A DNA stretch of 64,000 nt, from NCBI GenBank assembly GCA_023079485.1, contig CM041084.1, positions 120,388,467-120,452,466 of the forward strand, written 5' to 3'. Both the position numbers and the translations under genes were made by a program. The stretch comes from Archilochus colubris. Its lineage: Eukaryota; Chordata; Aves; Apodiformes; Trochilidae. Below the pieces are notes generated by a model that was given only the letters and a program-made list of their open reading frames with translations, ran no database searches and was not told where the DNA came from. Shown piece after piece: positions 47,301-59,776 of the stretch; positions within the stretch are counted from its first letter, which is position 1, and every line of letters starts with the position of its first letter.

Positions 47301-49101
47301 TGTACTGCATTTTCCCAAGTCCTGGCCACTTTTCCTGGATGAACTCTGCAAATTCCCCATTTTTGAGAACACTGCAAGACAATGAGCACCCAGCTGATGC
47401 TAACGATGCCAGCAGTCAGAGTCAACTTGCAAAGCGATCATGATAGCAGCTGATCCATTAGTCTAAGTCATGCTTTATTTCAAGCTGCTTCCAGGCCAAT
47501 TGTGATGAGATAAAAGCTTGCTCAAGTTTTTAATTGTGTACACAGAGAACATTTTAGTTTGATACAATTTTAGAGAAAAGAGAAATGCTGGAGTTGTTGA
47601 TGTCATTTGTCACCTTCACAAGTAGCATCATCCACTCAATCTGCAGAGTGTGCCACCTGTTAAAATGCCCTTTTAAAATAAAGCAGCTAAATAAATTGGG
47701 TTACATCTGCTGTTTATTTAAAAGTATGCCGAGTTCATAGAAATACAGTTTTAAGATTATGTAAAAAATTCTTTTTAAATCTATGAATTTCACTACTTAA
47801 ATTAAATGGTGTAGCTTATGTTACATTTTGAACACCAAGCTGTTCCACCCCCCTTGTTTTTTTGACCCTCTGACAATGGAATGAATTTCCATGAATATGA
47901 CTGCCCAACAAAGCATGCCATTTTTCAAATATGTGCCTTTTGTAATTTAAATAATGCAAGCATATGAACATTGAGATTTTGCATTAAGAGGCACAGGCAA
48001 TCTCACCAAAAGAGTTTATGCAATATATTTCCAACATCATCTATTCCAAGATATAATTAAGATTACCATGGCCAAAGACTAATTTGATGTGGTTTCCAAA
48101 AACTGGAGCAGATAGCAATTGTAATAGAGGGCAAGATTTTTCCATATAATTTTTTTCATTGTGATATTAGATTTTTAATAAGCATTAGTCTTGATCAGAA
48201 ATGTAATGAAATGGACAAATACTCTAAAATATGCAGATAGATATATTATAAAATAACAAATTTTATATAATCAATTTAGGTACTGTGAAGTACATTTCTT
48301 TTTTTGAAACAAGAACATTATTATCCAGTTTTAATCTCAACAGAAAAATCATAATTTAACTGTAATATGATCTGTCCTCCATTTTAATGCAGGTTTTTTT
48401 GCAGGTTGATTAAAATTGTGTTGTGTGATTAAATGCATGGGAACAAATATTCCATTCCTGTGACACTGTGCCTGTTCAGAGATTGACAGCCTGAGGTGCT
48501 GCTCATTAATCAACAAATAATTTGAAAACGAAAGGACAGAGCCCTTCTGGAAGGCAGGAGAAGAAACCACATCTCCCTGATCATGAGTAAGGTACTGTTG
48601 AAGCTTTCAGCTTTTGACTTACAGAAGGAAACACCTGCTTATGAAGAAATTTGCACTTTGAACATAGCGTTAATTGTGGCAAAAAGATACCTAAGGAAAA
48701 AAAAAATTACTCATAACAATACCCACTTAGAAAGTATAGATTCAAGGAGGGCAGTCAGCTGAGGAACTAGCACAGCACCATTGCCTTTTGCAAAGCCTCC
48801 CCTCCTGGAGGTATATGAGTAAGTGAAAAGGAATCTTTATTTTGTCAGGGACAGAGCAATCGTAGTTAACAGACAACCTCTTCAAACAATGCAATTTCCA
48901 TGCAGAAAAATCAGAAGAATATTATTTTGATTTGGAAATAATTCAGTTTATTGATTTTATATACAATTCAGTCTTTTTTGTATTTTGAGTGCTCTTTTCA
49001 GACTTTAAAGGCTTGGAATATACCGTGTCATGTCAGATGTCTTCTTCAAACTCTGTCCAGTGGGGAGGATTGGGAGAGGTGAATGAAGATATTAGAAGGC
49101 C

Positions 49102-49123
49102 AAAAAAAAAAAAAAAAAAAAAA
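49102..49123. repeat. Poly-A tract (A22)
   Basis: Homopolymer; the lysine-rich frame crossing it is an artefact. Confidence 0.9.
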
Positions 49124-52100
49124 GCCAAAGCAGTGGGAAATTTCAGACCCAAAGAATACACCTCCATCAGCACACTAAATAAACTCATGAGACCTACTTC
49201 AGCTAAAGCATGTGAATGGAACTATTTGCTCAAATTACTGTTTTCAACCCTAATAACATTATTTTCTGGTGATAAAGGTTCTTTAGTGTAACGATAATTA
49301 ATTGCATTTCTCTGTCCTCTCTCTCACCTGAATCTTATCTTTCCCAGAGTAAGAGTCCTTGTTTATTTACACCTTAATTTATGTTGAATCCTGTGCCTGA
49401 GAATCCTTGAACCTAACAAGCTTACGACACTTGTGCAGTCACACTGCTAGCCCCATTTCATGTGAGCTCAGGCTGAATTTCCTTTGGCAAAAAGGAAAAA
49501 AAAAAAAAAAAGCACCCACTGAAAGAAATAGAAAGGGCAAGAGAAAATAGAAGCAGATTTAGAAGGATGCAGAGCATCCTGTCATTTCTGTTACTCACTG
49601 CTGCTGAACTCACTACCTACTGTTTATGACCTCTGAACATGCTTGTGACTGCACAGTAGTTCCTCATGTCAAAGGGAGACATATGGTGACACAAAGGTCT
49701 ATATGCTGCCACTCAATTTCTTTGTGCAATCTACATCCAGATTGTTATGGAGAGTGTTTCAAAAGATGTAAACAGCACATTTATTTTATCCCACTCCTTC
49801 TTTTAAAAACATAAATACATCCTTTGCCTCTTTGTGCTTTATTTCACTGATAAATAAGCTGATCCTGACGTATTAGCAAAAATGTAACGTTTGGACCAGA
49901 TTTTTGCAGATACATTTCATTTTCTCTATGAGTCACCTTACTGAAATCAGTTTTCAGCAGTGTTGATTTTCTAATACCACTCAAGTTTATTGCCAGGTGG
50001 TTGAAAATTTTAATCTAGTTTTATGACATGTGGCTGTGGGATGGTAATGAGGAATACCAATATTTCTGTAAATGAGGTATCATTGCAGTCAGGGTGTGTT
50101 ACAATGCTTTAAAGCTGCTCTTCTCTGAAGTTCTGTAATTTGGGTGCACTGTGTATTACAGGTTAATCCCCAGCACACACAAACCAATTCACCAATTTAA
50201 TCCTCATTATTTCCTGTCACTTTGCTTTAAACTACAAGCAGCACAGGAGACAAAGCTGTGCCCATTGTCCACTGTCATTTGCTTTATATATGGAGACACT
50301 GGGAGTTATTTGTTGACCTTTGAAGTAGAGTGTCAAGCTCCTTTAATATTCTTTCATTTCAGATGATGAGGAATACAACTGAGAGTTCTCGGTCAGTCCC
50401 ACGTGACTCCTGTCCTTGGTGGTAATGAGGCTAAGTGGGGCAGGTGACCCCTAATGTAAGAAGGGATCAGCAGAGTGCCTGCTCCAGCATGTCTGTAGGG
50501 CTACATCACGCTGTAACTAAAAGCAACTTACTTTCTGCTTCTTTTTCTGTGAAATAAAGGCAGCTCAGCCTGCACTGAAGCACTGGAATGAAGTCTATTA
50601 ATACATTTGACATTTTTATTTTTTATACAAAAAATATACCGTGAAATATGATACTATACAAAACGTTACACCATTATTGGAAGAAAAAAATTACATTTTG
50701 TAAGCCTACCTTGGAGTTTGACTGAAGAAAGCATATTTGAGGAAAGATAACGGGGGTACTATTACATGGGAACCTAATTTCTGTTCATACATAGGCTGTG
50801 GCTGTCACTCACTCATGTAACCTAGTGTACATTAGGAGTGTGGGCACCCTTAGGTCATGAGGTAAAGCTCTTCAGGCTGCTTAGACATTTGAGATACAAT
50901 CTGAATAAAACACTTAGCACCCTGACCCAATCTAAGGGAGCACTTAAGCAATGCTTAACTTCAGAGTCATGACTGACTTCAATGGAGCTGCTTATAGGCT
51001 TAAAGAGGAGTGCACTCTGGCACACTGTGACGTGTAGGGATGGATGGAATTGAAAATGCCACCCTGTGAAATGGAAAATAATGCAGTGCTGCAGCCCATC
51101 ATACAAATTAGGCCAGAATATTTTAAAAAAGCAGAACTATTTTCGGCAGAACATCTCTCTTGCCTATCCACAGGAAAGTATATATGAAGACAAGATGCAA
51201 ACTGAGCAGCTAAGTGTCCTGTATAAATTGCAAAGGATCCTTCACCTCCTCATTATTTTGAATACATAATCAATCGCAAATGGAAAATTCTGATTTTTAT
51301 CCCTGCACATTGGTGGCTGTTTTGTAGTGAGTGAGTAGTTCTTTCCAACTGTGTATGAAGTGTTGGTGGAACTGACTGCTCAACAATCATCTGGTTAGAA
51401 ATTTTTGTCCTATAATAAAGCTACACTTGCAAGTAGTTACAGCAAGGGCCGTGATTGAATGTACTGAGAGCCTGCACTATGGTTTAATACCCTTGGACAC
51501 AGTTGTCCTCAAAATTAATCTAGTGATGGAAACTGCACTATAGATATTTATGTGAAACTAAACTCTGGCACCAATCTTCAAAGATATTTTGGCACCCAAC
51601 TGCTACTGAAATCAATGGAAGTAGGGTACCTAAATAGTAATTAAGCATCCGTGTATCTCTAAGGATTTGTGCTTTTGATCTCAAAATCTGCCAGTCCAGC
51701 TCATTACAAGCTCTACATTTTCTTTAAAAAAGATATGAGGTATGAATTAAGGGTAAGATTAATTAATAGTGGCGTTAACTGTAGCAAAGCAAAGAGATAG
51801 ATCGCACTGACAGAGAAAATAGAAAGGATAATGGATTTAATGGCATGTGTTCTAATGGAAAAAAATAACCTACTGCATGAGACTGTCATATCTGAAAAAA
51901 ATGTGACTACCATTTACAGTTCATATAGGGACAAAAAGGTTTATACACTAGCAGTATATAAATCACTGAAAAGAGTAAGATGAGATCTTTATAGTAGCAG
52001 TGATATATTTTCCCTTGTGGAAGCCAAAGCCCAATTTTGTATCTGTCTGAAGGGGCTGACCTATCTAAAACACCCAGCACCAGGGGGGATGCATCCTGAG

Positions 52101-52863
52101 TGGAGATGACACTCAGTCTCTCTGAGCAAACAGCCAGTGAGGAGCAAGCATGAAACCTCTTGTCTTAATTTACTACTAAGTAGCATAGGGAACTCATCAT
52201 TTAGCCTACTAGCTGCCATGATTATCACTTAAAGTATGTCCCCAAGCATGGTAAGGACAGAGTCCCTAAATCAAGACTGAGAATTTGACCAACAGGATGT
52301 GAGCCATAAAGTTTAACATTCCTAGCCCAGATGTCTCTACATGGGAATTTGCATGTGGGCTAACCACTGAGCTAGCAACTCAAAGGCAGAACAGAATTTT
52401 CTTCATCCTCTTTCCTGCCCAGGCTGTGGATCTTCATGAGGAAATGTGATCAAGTTTAAAGATACTGAGGCTAAGATGCTTCTGGCTATGTATACAAGGA
52501 AAAATTTAAGAGCTTTTTTTTTGTATGACTTCAGTGCTAGGCATAGAATTCTGAGGATAGCACCAGAGACCCTCTTTGGTGCTATCTTTATTCAGTGATA
52601 AATAATGATACTGTGGCCTATGAGCCACATCTGGGCTTTTACTGGTATGCCAGCTGTCACACTGCAAGCATTACACCTCTGTCAGTACAGCATTAAGCTC
52701 GAAGATATAATGCACTGATATGGGTAAACTGCCTTTAGCCCCAGGATTGCATGCCCAGGTAGGGCTGTGCTAACTTGATTTTCTTAACCTATGCGGCATT
52801 GCAGTGCAGGCACGTACTTCTGTTGTATCCCTTTGTAAACCTCATGTTCAGTGCTTTCTTCAG

Positions 52864-52950
52864 AGGATTCCTTGCTACTTCTCCAAGCCTGACTTCTTAA
52901 TTGATCCAGATGACTACATCTACAGATGCAGACATGGTGGTAAATCTAAA
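52864..52950 (+). CDS. Candidate exon A of an unrecognised gene
   Basis: Acceptor tgctttcttcag and a consensus donor (AAA|GTAAGT). 29 codons, phase 0 at both ends, reading RIPCYFSKPDFLIDPDDYIY then RCRHGGKSK. The frame is open further 5' to a stop near 52770, so the exon could start earlier. I do not recognise the protein. It joins in phase to the candidate at 53315. Support comes from splice sites, open frame and codon-like composition in AT-rich surroundings; there is no homology evidence. Confidence 0.35.
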
Positions 52951-53235
52951 GTAAGTAAATTTAAAAATTAAATATAATTGAATATGATAACTGTTATACA
53001 GATTTAAAGTCAAGCTGTCATAGAATACAATACATGATGGTAGCACTAATTTAACCAGAAATGGTGTGGTGAAATCTGTGAGACTTAAGGATGATGAAGG
53101 TTGATTCATCCTAAATGCTTAGAGATAGGACCATAGGTGCCAAACTCTGGTGTCTGTAATTGGTCCCAGCTTGCAGTGTTAAGATCCCAATTAAGCTTGT
53201 TCTGCCAGTCTAAAAGTTTTTTGGGGGAACAATAG

Positions 53236-53266
<31 letters not shown>

Positions 53267-53314
53267 AGTGTTTTCAATGTTGAAATGAACTGTTTCATGT
53301 TCCTGTGCACCCAG
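52951..53314 (+). other. Interval between candidate exons A and B
   Basis: 364 bp, AT-rich, with an A27 run at 53237-53263. It would be a small intron if the candidate gene is real. Confidence 0.4.
53237..53263. repeat. Poly-A tract (A27)
   Basis: Longest uninterrupted A run in the window. Confidence 0.9.
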
Positions 53315-53381
53315 TTTAAGCAGCTGGATAATGAAGAAGCAGCTAAGTCAGAGACTGCTCATACACGGGCCAGATCTCCAG
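53315..53381 (+). CDS. Candidate exon B of an unrecognised gene
   Basis: Acceptor cctgtgcacccag, donor CCAG|GTATGA. Enters in phase 0, reads FKQLDNEEAAKSETAHTRAR then SP, and leaves in phase 1. Rich in Glu, Ala and Lys. A solo LTR begins only 14 bp after its end. Reads in phase from candidate A and into candidate C. Confidence 0.35.
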
Positions 53382-53395
53382 GTATGATGGTTAAG

Positions 53396-53593
53396 TGTAG
53401 TGAAATGAGGCAACCAGGTGCCACTAATTCCCAGGGAGTGGCATGAGCTTGTGTTAAGCTCACCTGTGATAATTAGGGCAGGACCCCACTGCGCATGAGC
53501 AGGACCAGGGGGCCAATAAAAGGTGAGTCCTGAAGCATGGGCTCAGCTCAGTCCTGAGCATGCCTGCAGAGAGGTCAGTTGCTTCTCTCAGCA
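53396..53593 (+). mobile_element. Solo LTR with 6-bp target-site duplication
   Basis: 198 bp with TG...CA ends (TGTAGTGAAATG ... TCTCAGCA) flanked by a perfect GTTAAG duplication at 53390-53395 and 53594-53599. The 6-bp duplication is usual for class II (ERVK-like) avian endogenous retroviruses. Inside are a CCAAT word and a TATA/poly-A-like AATAAAAGG at 53515-53523, leaving about 70 bp of R-U5. A diverged sister copy sits in HNF4G intron 2 in the opposite orientation. No gag, pol or env remnant lies beside it, so it is a solo LTR. The family name is not known to me. Confidence 0.75.
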
Positions 53594-54428
53594 GTTAAGC
53601 ACATGGTCACATTTGCAGAGGGAAGGAATACACAGGGAAGGGAACTCTGATCTAAGCCCTCCCCTTATCCTGAGGCTGCTGTGTGCAGGCCAGCCCTCAG
53701 GCAGAGGTAAGAGCATCCCTGAGGCTACCTTGCTCAGCAGACAGATCCCTCTGCAAGCACAAGATTAGCCCCAAAGGAATGTTATCAATTGATGTGTTCA
53801 ATTTGGTTTTAAATGATTCATGTACTAATTGAGCTTCTACTGCTCAGCAGCTGAAATATGATTTGACCTCCCAGTTAGGGACCACAGTGTTGTTCCTGTG
53901 TCCTGACAATTGTTATTGTGTAATTAACCACCACCACCACCAAAAACCAAATGAGTGGCTGTGGAATTAATTCTGATGATTGAATTTGCTGTGTGAGAGT
54001 TATCAGGTAAATATATTACTGAAAATTTTTTTCAAGCAACAAAACAATGAAATCTTCCGTGCATCAATGAAAATAGGCAGAAACCAGAACCCAGAGCAAA
54101 CTGGGAAAAATAATCCTCAGTGAATTACTTGTTCAAATGCCCTAGTTTACGCCATTAATAATAATAAAAAAGTAGACAACAGTACATAGTCTTCTTCATA
54201 ATTTTTTAAAGAAAATGTAGAGCTTGTAATGAGCTAATTTACTAAATTGCAGAATACTTGAAAGATGAGGTAACAAAGGAAAAGGAAAGAGATTTAAAGG
54301 GCACCTGCCAGAATCACTTTGAGAAATATTGAGTTGACTGGTGGGCCTATGTTTCCAATAAGTATATGCTGTCTGAAAGAATCCCTTCTTTCTTTCCATT
54401 CCTTTTTTTTTTTTCTGTAATAGTTAAT

Positions 54429-54589
54429 GCATCTTAAAACACTTCTTTATATTTGGGCACTTACAAGCATTCATCTGTGCCACAAAATATTTGGCACAGA
54501 TCCTTTTCTTTCCAGTGCATATTTATTTTTTCCCAGAGGACAGGTTTGCCTTGGTGCCCCTAATGCTAATAAAGTGTGACACAATTAAA
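54429..54589 (+). repeat. Local direct repeat, copy 1
   Basis: Shares with 55068-55238, in the same order, 'acaagcatt', 'atctgtgccacaaaat', 'tttggcacagatcctttt', 'ctttccagt', 'gacaggttt', 'ccttggtgcc' and 'taataaagt', 'caattaaac'. Contains an inverted repeat CTGTGCCA / TGGCACAG (54475-54482, 54492-54499). The two copies lie ~640 bp apart and differ by small indels, indicating an old segmental duplication. Confidence 0.85.
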
Positions 54590-55067
54590 CCACCCTCTGT
54601 AAAACCTCACATTGCAGGGACACAGCTTCAGTGGCATGCAGTGACTGTCCAGAAGACCTGAGAGAAAACCTCTTTAAGTAACCAGACAGAAAGCCTCCAG
54701 GAATTAACTAGAAATGTATTTCCATAATGGCCTTGCACCTCCCCTACTCTTTATTTAGAAAGAAGATCACATTTTAGCCTTGCAAAAAGGACTGGCTGCA
54801 TATGTGCAACCCCATTCAAGTTTTGACTTGAAAATTCATGAGCACTGACCAATTCTGGACTTAGTTTTGAGATGGATTAGGTTTTTTTTATTATTATTTT
54901 TTGTTTGCTATTTTTGTTTGTTTGTTTTTTTATTTCTTTATTTTCTATACAAAGAGTAGTTGGGGCAGCTAATATGACTTACATGAGGCAAAATTGCCCA
55001 CAAAAAAACCTGAAAGACCAACTGCCCAGTGGAAGTAGAGCATCACTGTGGTTTGGTCACTTGTGGT

Positions 55068-55238
55068 ACATCTTAGGACACTGCTTTCTATTTGAACACT
55101 GCATCTTTACAAGCATTTATCTGTGCCACAAAATGTTTGGCACAGATCCTTTTCTTTCCAGTACTTGCTCATATTTTCCCAGGGGACAGGTTTACCTTGG
55201 TGCCTCAAATAGTAATAAAGTATAATACAATTAAACTG
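55068..55238 (+). repeat. Local direct repeat, copy 2
   Basis: Second copy of the 54429-54589 unit. The hairpin arms CTGTGCCA / TGGCACAG (55121-55128, 55138-55145) are unchanged while the rest has diverged. No transposon family was recognised. Confidence 0.85.
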
Positions 55239-56488
55239 GTCTTACGATTTGTGTGACAAATGCATCAGAAGAAGGAGTTATCTGGAGCCAGTTTGTCTTC
55301 AGGGCTGGTACACTTGCAATCCAATAGCACCTCAGTACCAATAACTGACTTTCCCTAACCTCCTAGACCTTCCAGGTTTGTCCAGCTTCTCTCTATATGG
55401 AAAACATTCTTATTTTCAACCAGACCTTCAAGAGCCAGTGCAGTAGAGCTAGATGTGTATGATACTGTATTTAGCCACATCAATTCTGCCAGCTTCAATT
55501 CTAGCTTCAGTGTGAGCCTCTGGGTTTCAATATGAGAGTATGCTTGGTCCTCCCTCTTCCAGTAGAAAATTCCATCTGATCCTTCAGTATTCATGGCAGC
55601 CAGATATGCTGTGGGAAACAGCACAGACTGATCATGCTCCCTCTAGAGGAAAGAGGTCAGGAGATCATCTGGCCATAAATGCTAAAAGACTGCACAACCA
55701 TAATGTGTTGCTTAGAGAGGTGATCAAGGCAAAATAAGGATTAAACAAGCTGAAAGGCAGACACATTGAGGTCAATCAGCTTAATGTACTGACATGCAAA
55801 TAGTGGAATTATAAACAAGAGAATCTGTTGTTCTTTGTCTTACACAATTGATGAAGAGACAAGATGTGTCTTTCTCCTGAATAAACTGTATAAACTGATA
55901 TTGAGATTTACAGGTAAATTAATCTTATCAGGCACAGACAAAAAATAACATAAATTAAATGTACGATGTTAAACCAGTTTGATAGTCCCTTTATTTCATT
56001 AAAACCCACATCACTTTCGTATAGAAAATCAGATATTGAAGACCTGACTCAGTAGAACACCCATTTAATTGTTCATTTCAAAAAGATTTAAACTTGGGAT
56101 TAAGTGATCTGATGAATTAGAGCTTTATATACTGGAGTTCTCCTGACCATACTAACAAAATATTAGAAAAGGAGAGTATAACTACATCTTTCTTCCAAAA
56201 AACTTTTAAAATATGTTAGGTATCTCAAAAGATATAAGGGTGAAGGTAATAAACAGTCTTTCTATCATTCACTGTCAAAAAAGAGAAACAGGAATGAACC
56301 AGAGAATTTCAGCACAGGTAAAAGGACAAGTAAGAAAACGCTGCTCATGTTTCTTGATGGTGTGAAAATGGGAGCAGAGCAGAGGATAAAAACTACAATC
56401 ATTATCTTTTGAAACTTTAGTGGTAAAATTGAACAATGTTTTCTCTAAGGAAAACCAGAAACCGTCCATGAGAGCAAGATATTTTTCC

Positions 56489-56942
56489 TGTGAACGTATT
56501 TGCCTCCCATCTCACCTCCGTGTGAGGGCGAGTTCTCATCTCTAAGACTCAGCATGCTCCTTAGTCACCTACCTTACTAGCCTAACCTTAGTCACCCCAC
56601 CTGACCTTAGTCACTCCTTACTAGCCAGCAGCTATGGGGTGGTCCCACAGACTTTGGGAGGGAGGTGGTGGGGTTGTGGACACACCTGTAGCAGTACAAT
56701 GGCTAAAGAGTGTCCCAGTCTTTGGAGCACAAAGGCTCCTCCCAGAGGAGCTTTAAAGTAAGGCACAGTCTTTGCTATTTAAAACTTGGTTAATTTTATT
56801 CCTAAAAATTGCAATTGCAGTTACTAGGGGAATCCAGGACCAGGATGCATAAACCCCCTGCCTCCAGTTGTGTTTTGGCTTTGACCTTGCTTGTTAGCTC
56901 AGTGGCAACTTTGACAGTCCCTAATTTTCACAGTAACTTTCT
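56489..56942. mobile_element. Possible solo LTR (different family)
   Basis: A 454-bp GC-richer block whose ends are inverted (TGTGAA ... TTCACA), the pattern common for class III (ERVL-like) LTRs. It contains three imperfect copies of CCTTAGTCAC (56559, 56586, 56605), as in U3 enhancer repeats, and a TATA-like TATTTAAAA near 56776. No target-site duplication is visible (flanks differ), so the boundaries and the LTR identity are uncertain. Confidence 0.35.
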
Positions 56943-57589
56943 GAAAGAAAATGGAGATTTTAAGTTTACTGCTTTTAATCTTTGACTTACTTATGAAAAG
57001 ATGTCAGATAGATATTAATCAATTTTTTAGGTTACTGTCCAAACGTTTCATAGGAACTCCAGTGGCCAAAGATTTGTATAGGAGAGGAAAAAGCAAGCAA
57101 GATGTGTCATATTACTAACACATAATGCTCATACACATCAGCACACAAAATAAGCCAGAAATCAAATTAATCTTAGTGAGACAAAAGTGATGTAGAAGAG
57201 AAATAAAAACAACTTGAGATTACCAGCAAGAATTGGCCTCTAATATAGATTGATGATTAGACCCATGAGAATTATATATTTTAATAGACAAGATCCTGAT
57301 GAAATTTTTTTTTACATTGATTTTTTTAAATGTGTATATGTGTGAGTTTATTTAAATAAAGAAGTGTATTATGTTGCATATATATGTGGATCATATTTGT
57401 GTATACTCTTGATCCTTTATCATATACACATAAAGTCTAGTACAATCTTTTAGGAATCCTTAGCAGATTCAACTTCGTGGTTCGCTATCAATTATGCAAT
57501 GAAAATTGAATTATTCCAACTGTTTCAGCAAATTTAGGAAGAAACTGGTCCCTGCATGGAGCAGTATAATTTTACTTCTTATGTACAGA

Positions 57590-57836
57590 TTTGTATTAGA
57601 CATTAGGAAGAAATTCTTGACTGTGAGTGATTCTTGACTGTGTCTTACTGGCACAGGTAACCCAGGGAAGTTGTGGATGCCCCCTCCTTGGAAGGGGAGT
57701 GTTCAAGGCCAAGTTGGATGAGGCTTTGAGCAACCAGGTCTAGTGAGAGATGCCCTTGCCCATGGCAGGGGACTTGGAACTAGATGCTCTTTGAGGTCCC
57801 TTCCAAACCAAACCATTGTGTGATTCTATGATTCTC
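57590..57836 (+). mobile_element. CR1 LINE 3' end
   Basis: Plus-strand CR1: 'tattagacattaggaagaaa', 'cacaggtaacccagggaag', 'gttcaaggccaagttggatg', 'gagcaaccaggtctagtgag', 'cttggaactagatgctcttt', 'ggtcccttccaaacc', ending in GTGATTCTATGATTCT (terminal octamers). A short internal duplication ('gattcttgactgtg') is present. Confidence 0.93.
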
Positions 57837-58635
57837 TACCCAGGTATTCAGAATAAGAGCAATTTGTCTTCTTTCTTTCATGGAAACTCCAGCTTACTGT
57901 ACAACCTGAAGACACTGTTTTTTTCTCCTTATAATCATAAAGATTTAGCACATTATAGACTATCACTCTAAGTAACACACTGAACTAGACTCAGCTTTAT
58001 AAGGATTATTCTAGGGGAACCCAGGAGGTGACACACAGCAAGTTATTTCTATCCAAGTCATTTTACAGTAAGAGGTCTTACCTTTTTATAACACTGTTCA
58101 TTGTAGACACAAATATAAAAAAATACTCTTACTATTCAGGGAAGTACGTTGTAATTCAAAAAGTCCTTTATAGCTTATTTGATCATGCACACTATAGATA
58201 CAATGATCACAGTATATGCAGAGTTTGAAGTGACCATATTACACTTAACTTGTGCACTTGAATAAAAATAAATATCATGAAAATGGTAGCCACAAAGCCC
58301 ACTGAGAATTGCTTTACTGTACCATTGAACTTCATGGACAACTTTCACAACTTAGATTCTGGGGAGAAATCTGATCATTTAAGGCACAAAAAGAAAGGGG
58401 AAGATTTGAAACCTCTAGGGGAAAAAAACCACACCGATGCAGAAATAGAGTAAAAATAAAGCAGAAAAGGTGTCACAAAAGAAATGTAAAGATTTAAAAA
58501 ATTTAAATCTCCAAACAAAACAAGCTCCTATATATTTGTGTAAGAATGAAATTCCTAGAGGTAATCTCATTATGGTTTTATGTTTAGTTGTTTTTAGTTT
58601 ATTTGGTTTTGTAGTTGTTTGGTTTTTTGTTTGTT

Positions 58636-58681
58636 TCCTTATCTTCTGAGATACTAGTTCCTTATCCTCTGATGTACTAGT
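58636..58681. repeat. 23-bp tandem pair
   Basis: Two head-to-tail 23-bp units (TCCTTATC..TCTGA....ACTAGT) with three mismatches. Confidence 0.85.
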
Positions 58682-59679
58682 ACCTCTTCTACCAGTCCTG
58701 TCCATCCCAATGAAAGCAGTAAATAGTAAGATAGTCTGAAAAACAAAAGCCATATCAAGAGGGAAACATATATTGAAACTACTAGAATATGGCATACCAG
58801 GAAATTGGTGACTTTATAATAAAATGGAATAATAATACAATTCTATAACACATCACATTCAAACACTAAAATGAGTGATGCTTGAACAATAAATTTGTAA
58901 AAACTTACACTTTGGGAAATCAATCTCAGTTCTGTGATAAGCCAGTATTTCTTATTATAGCTGTGGCATGGGTTTACAGTCAGACAATTATTGCCAACAT
59001 AAAAAAGATTCAACATTCCTTACAAGATGTTCTTTGTCTTGGCAGATATCGTAGATTCCAGGATACCCAGATTTTTTCCTATGCATTCAGTACCACAATG
59101 TGAACCAGCTTAAAGTAGCACAATCTAGTCCAAATGAAAAAAGTTCTACTACATGGACTCATCAGACAAAAAACCAAGGAGACCCATGGCTATGCAGACA
59201 ACAGCCTGTGAGCCAAAATGTCAAGGACAATTTTCCCTGATTCTTTCATGCCTATTTTATATTCTCATTTAGCTTCCCTATTCCAAGAGTTATGAGGGGA
59301 AAAAAGCAGTTTAGGAATGGGCAAAAAAGTGTGGAATTTTTCCTTGTTAACTCTGAAATTTCCTCTTAAACTGGTCTCCATTTTTTGTGATCAGATTTCA
59401 TGACATCAGGCTTGCTGCTTCTATCTATAACATGTATTTATAATCTGTGTGCAGTGCTTATTCCTAAACTCTAAAATAATCAACTCAACTACTGATATGC
59501 AACCACTGATATACAACCAGCTTTAACTGGACAGGCTAAGTAAGAGAGACAAGCTGAAAGGATGTCTTAACCTTACTTGCGAAGTCACTCAGATAGGGCT
59601 ATGGAGTGGTCAAAATTTTGTTGTCTCCCTGTGTATGTTAAAAAGATTCCTAGTAATCTTTGGTACCTTTCATGAAGAA

Positions 59680-59776
59680 GTTTTTTTGTTGTTGTTGTGT
59701 GTTTTGGGTTTTGTGGGGTTTTGTTTTTTGGTTTGTTTTGTTGATTTGGTTTTGTTGTTTTTGGTTTTGGTTTTGT
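59680..59776. repeat. Strand-asymmetric G/T tract
   Basis: About 97 bp containing only G and T apart from one A at 59744, built from GTTTT / GGTTTT words. Open frames on the opposite strand (Pro/Lys/Gln/Asn-rich) are artefacts of this composition. Confidence 0.9.

Larger units (their letters stand above)
44116..52863. other. Downstream intergenic DNA
   Basis: 8.7 kb with one CR1 fragment (44231-44304), A-rich runs (45513-45540, 49102-49123, 49494-49511) and no proven gene. A 94-codon frame at 45092-45376 starts directly after a good acceptor but has no donor and no recognisable domain. The interval 47.5-48.6 kb is smooth, repeat-free and could hold conserved noncoding sequence; this cannot be judged from one genome. 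Confidence 0.5.

Noticed and set aside
48760..48820. Possible upstream exon ending at a GTAAGT donor (LPFAKPPLLEVYE) that could join candidate exon A in phase
   Set aside because: No acceptable acceptor in front, an immediate in-frame stop just upstream, and it requires a less favoured acceptor (cagag) at 52865.
50363..50421. Exon-like block after ttctttcatttcag reading MMRNTTESSRSVPRDSCPW
   Set aside because: Short, low-information, and its exit phase (2) fits candidate A only with the alternative acceptor.
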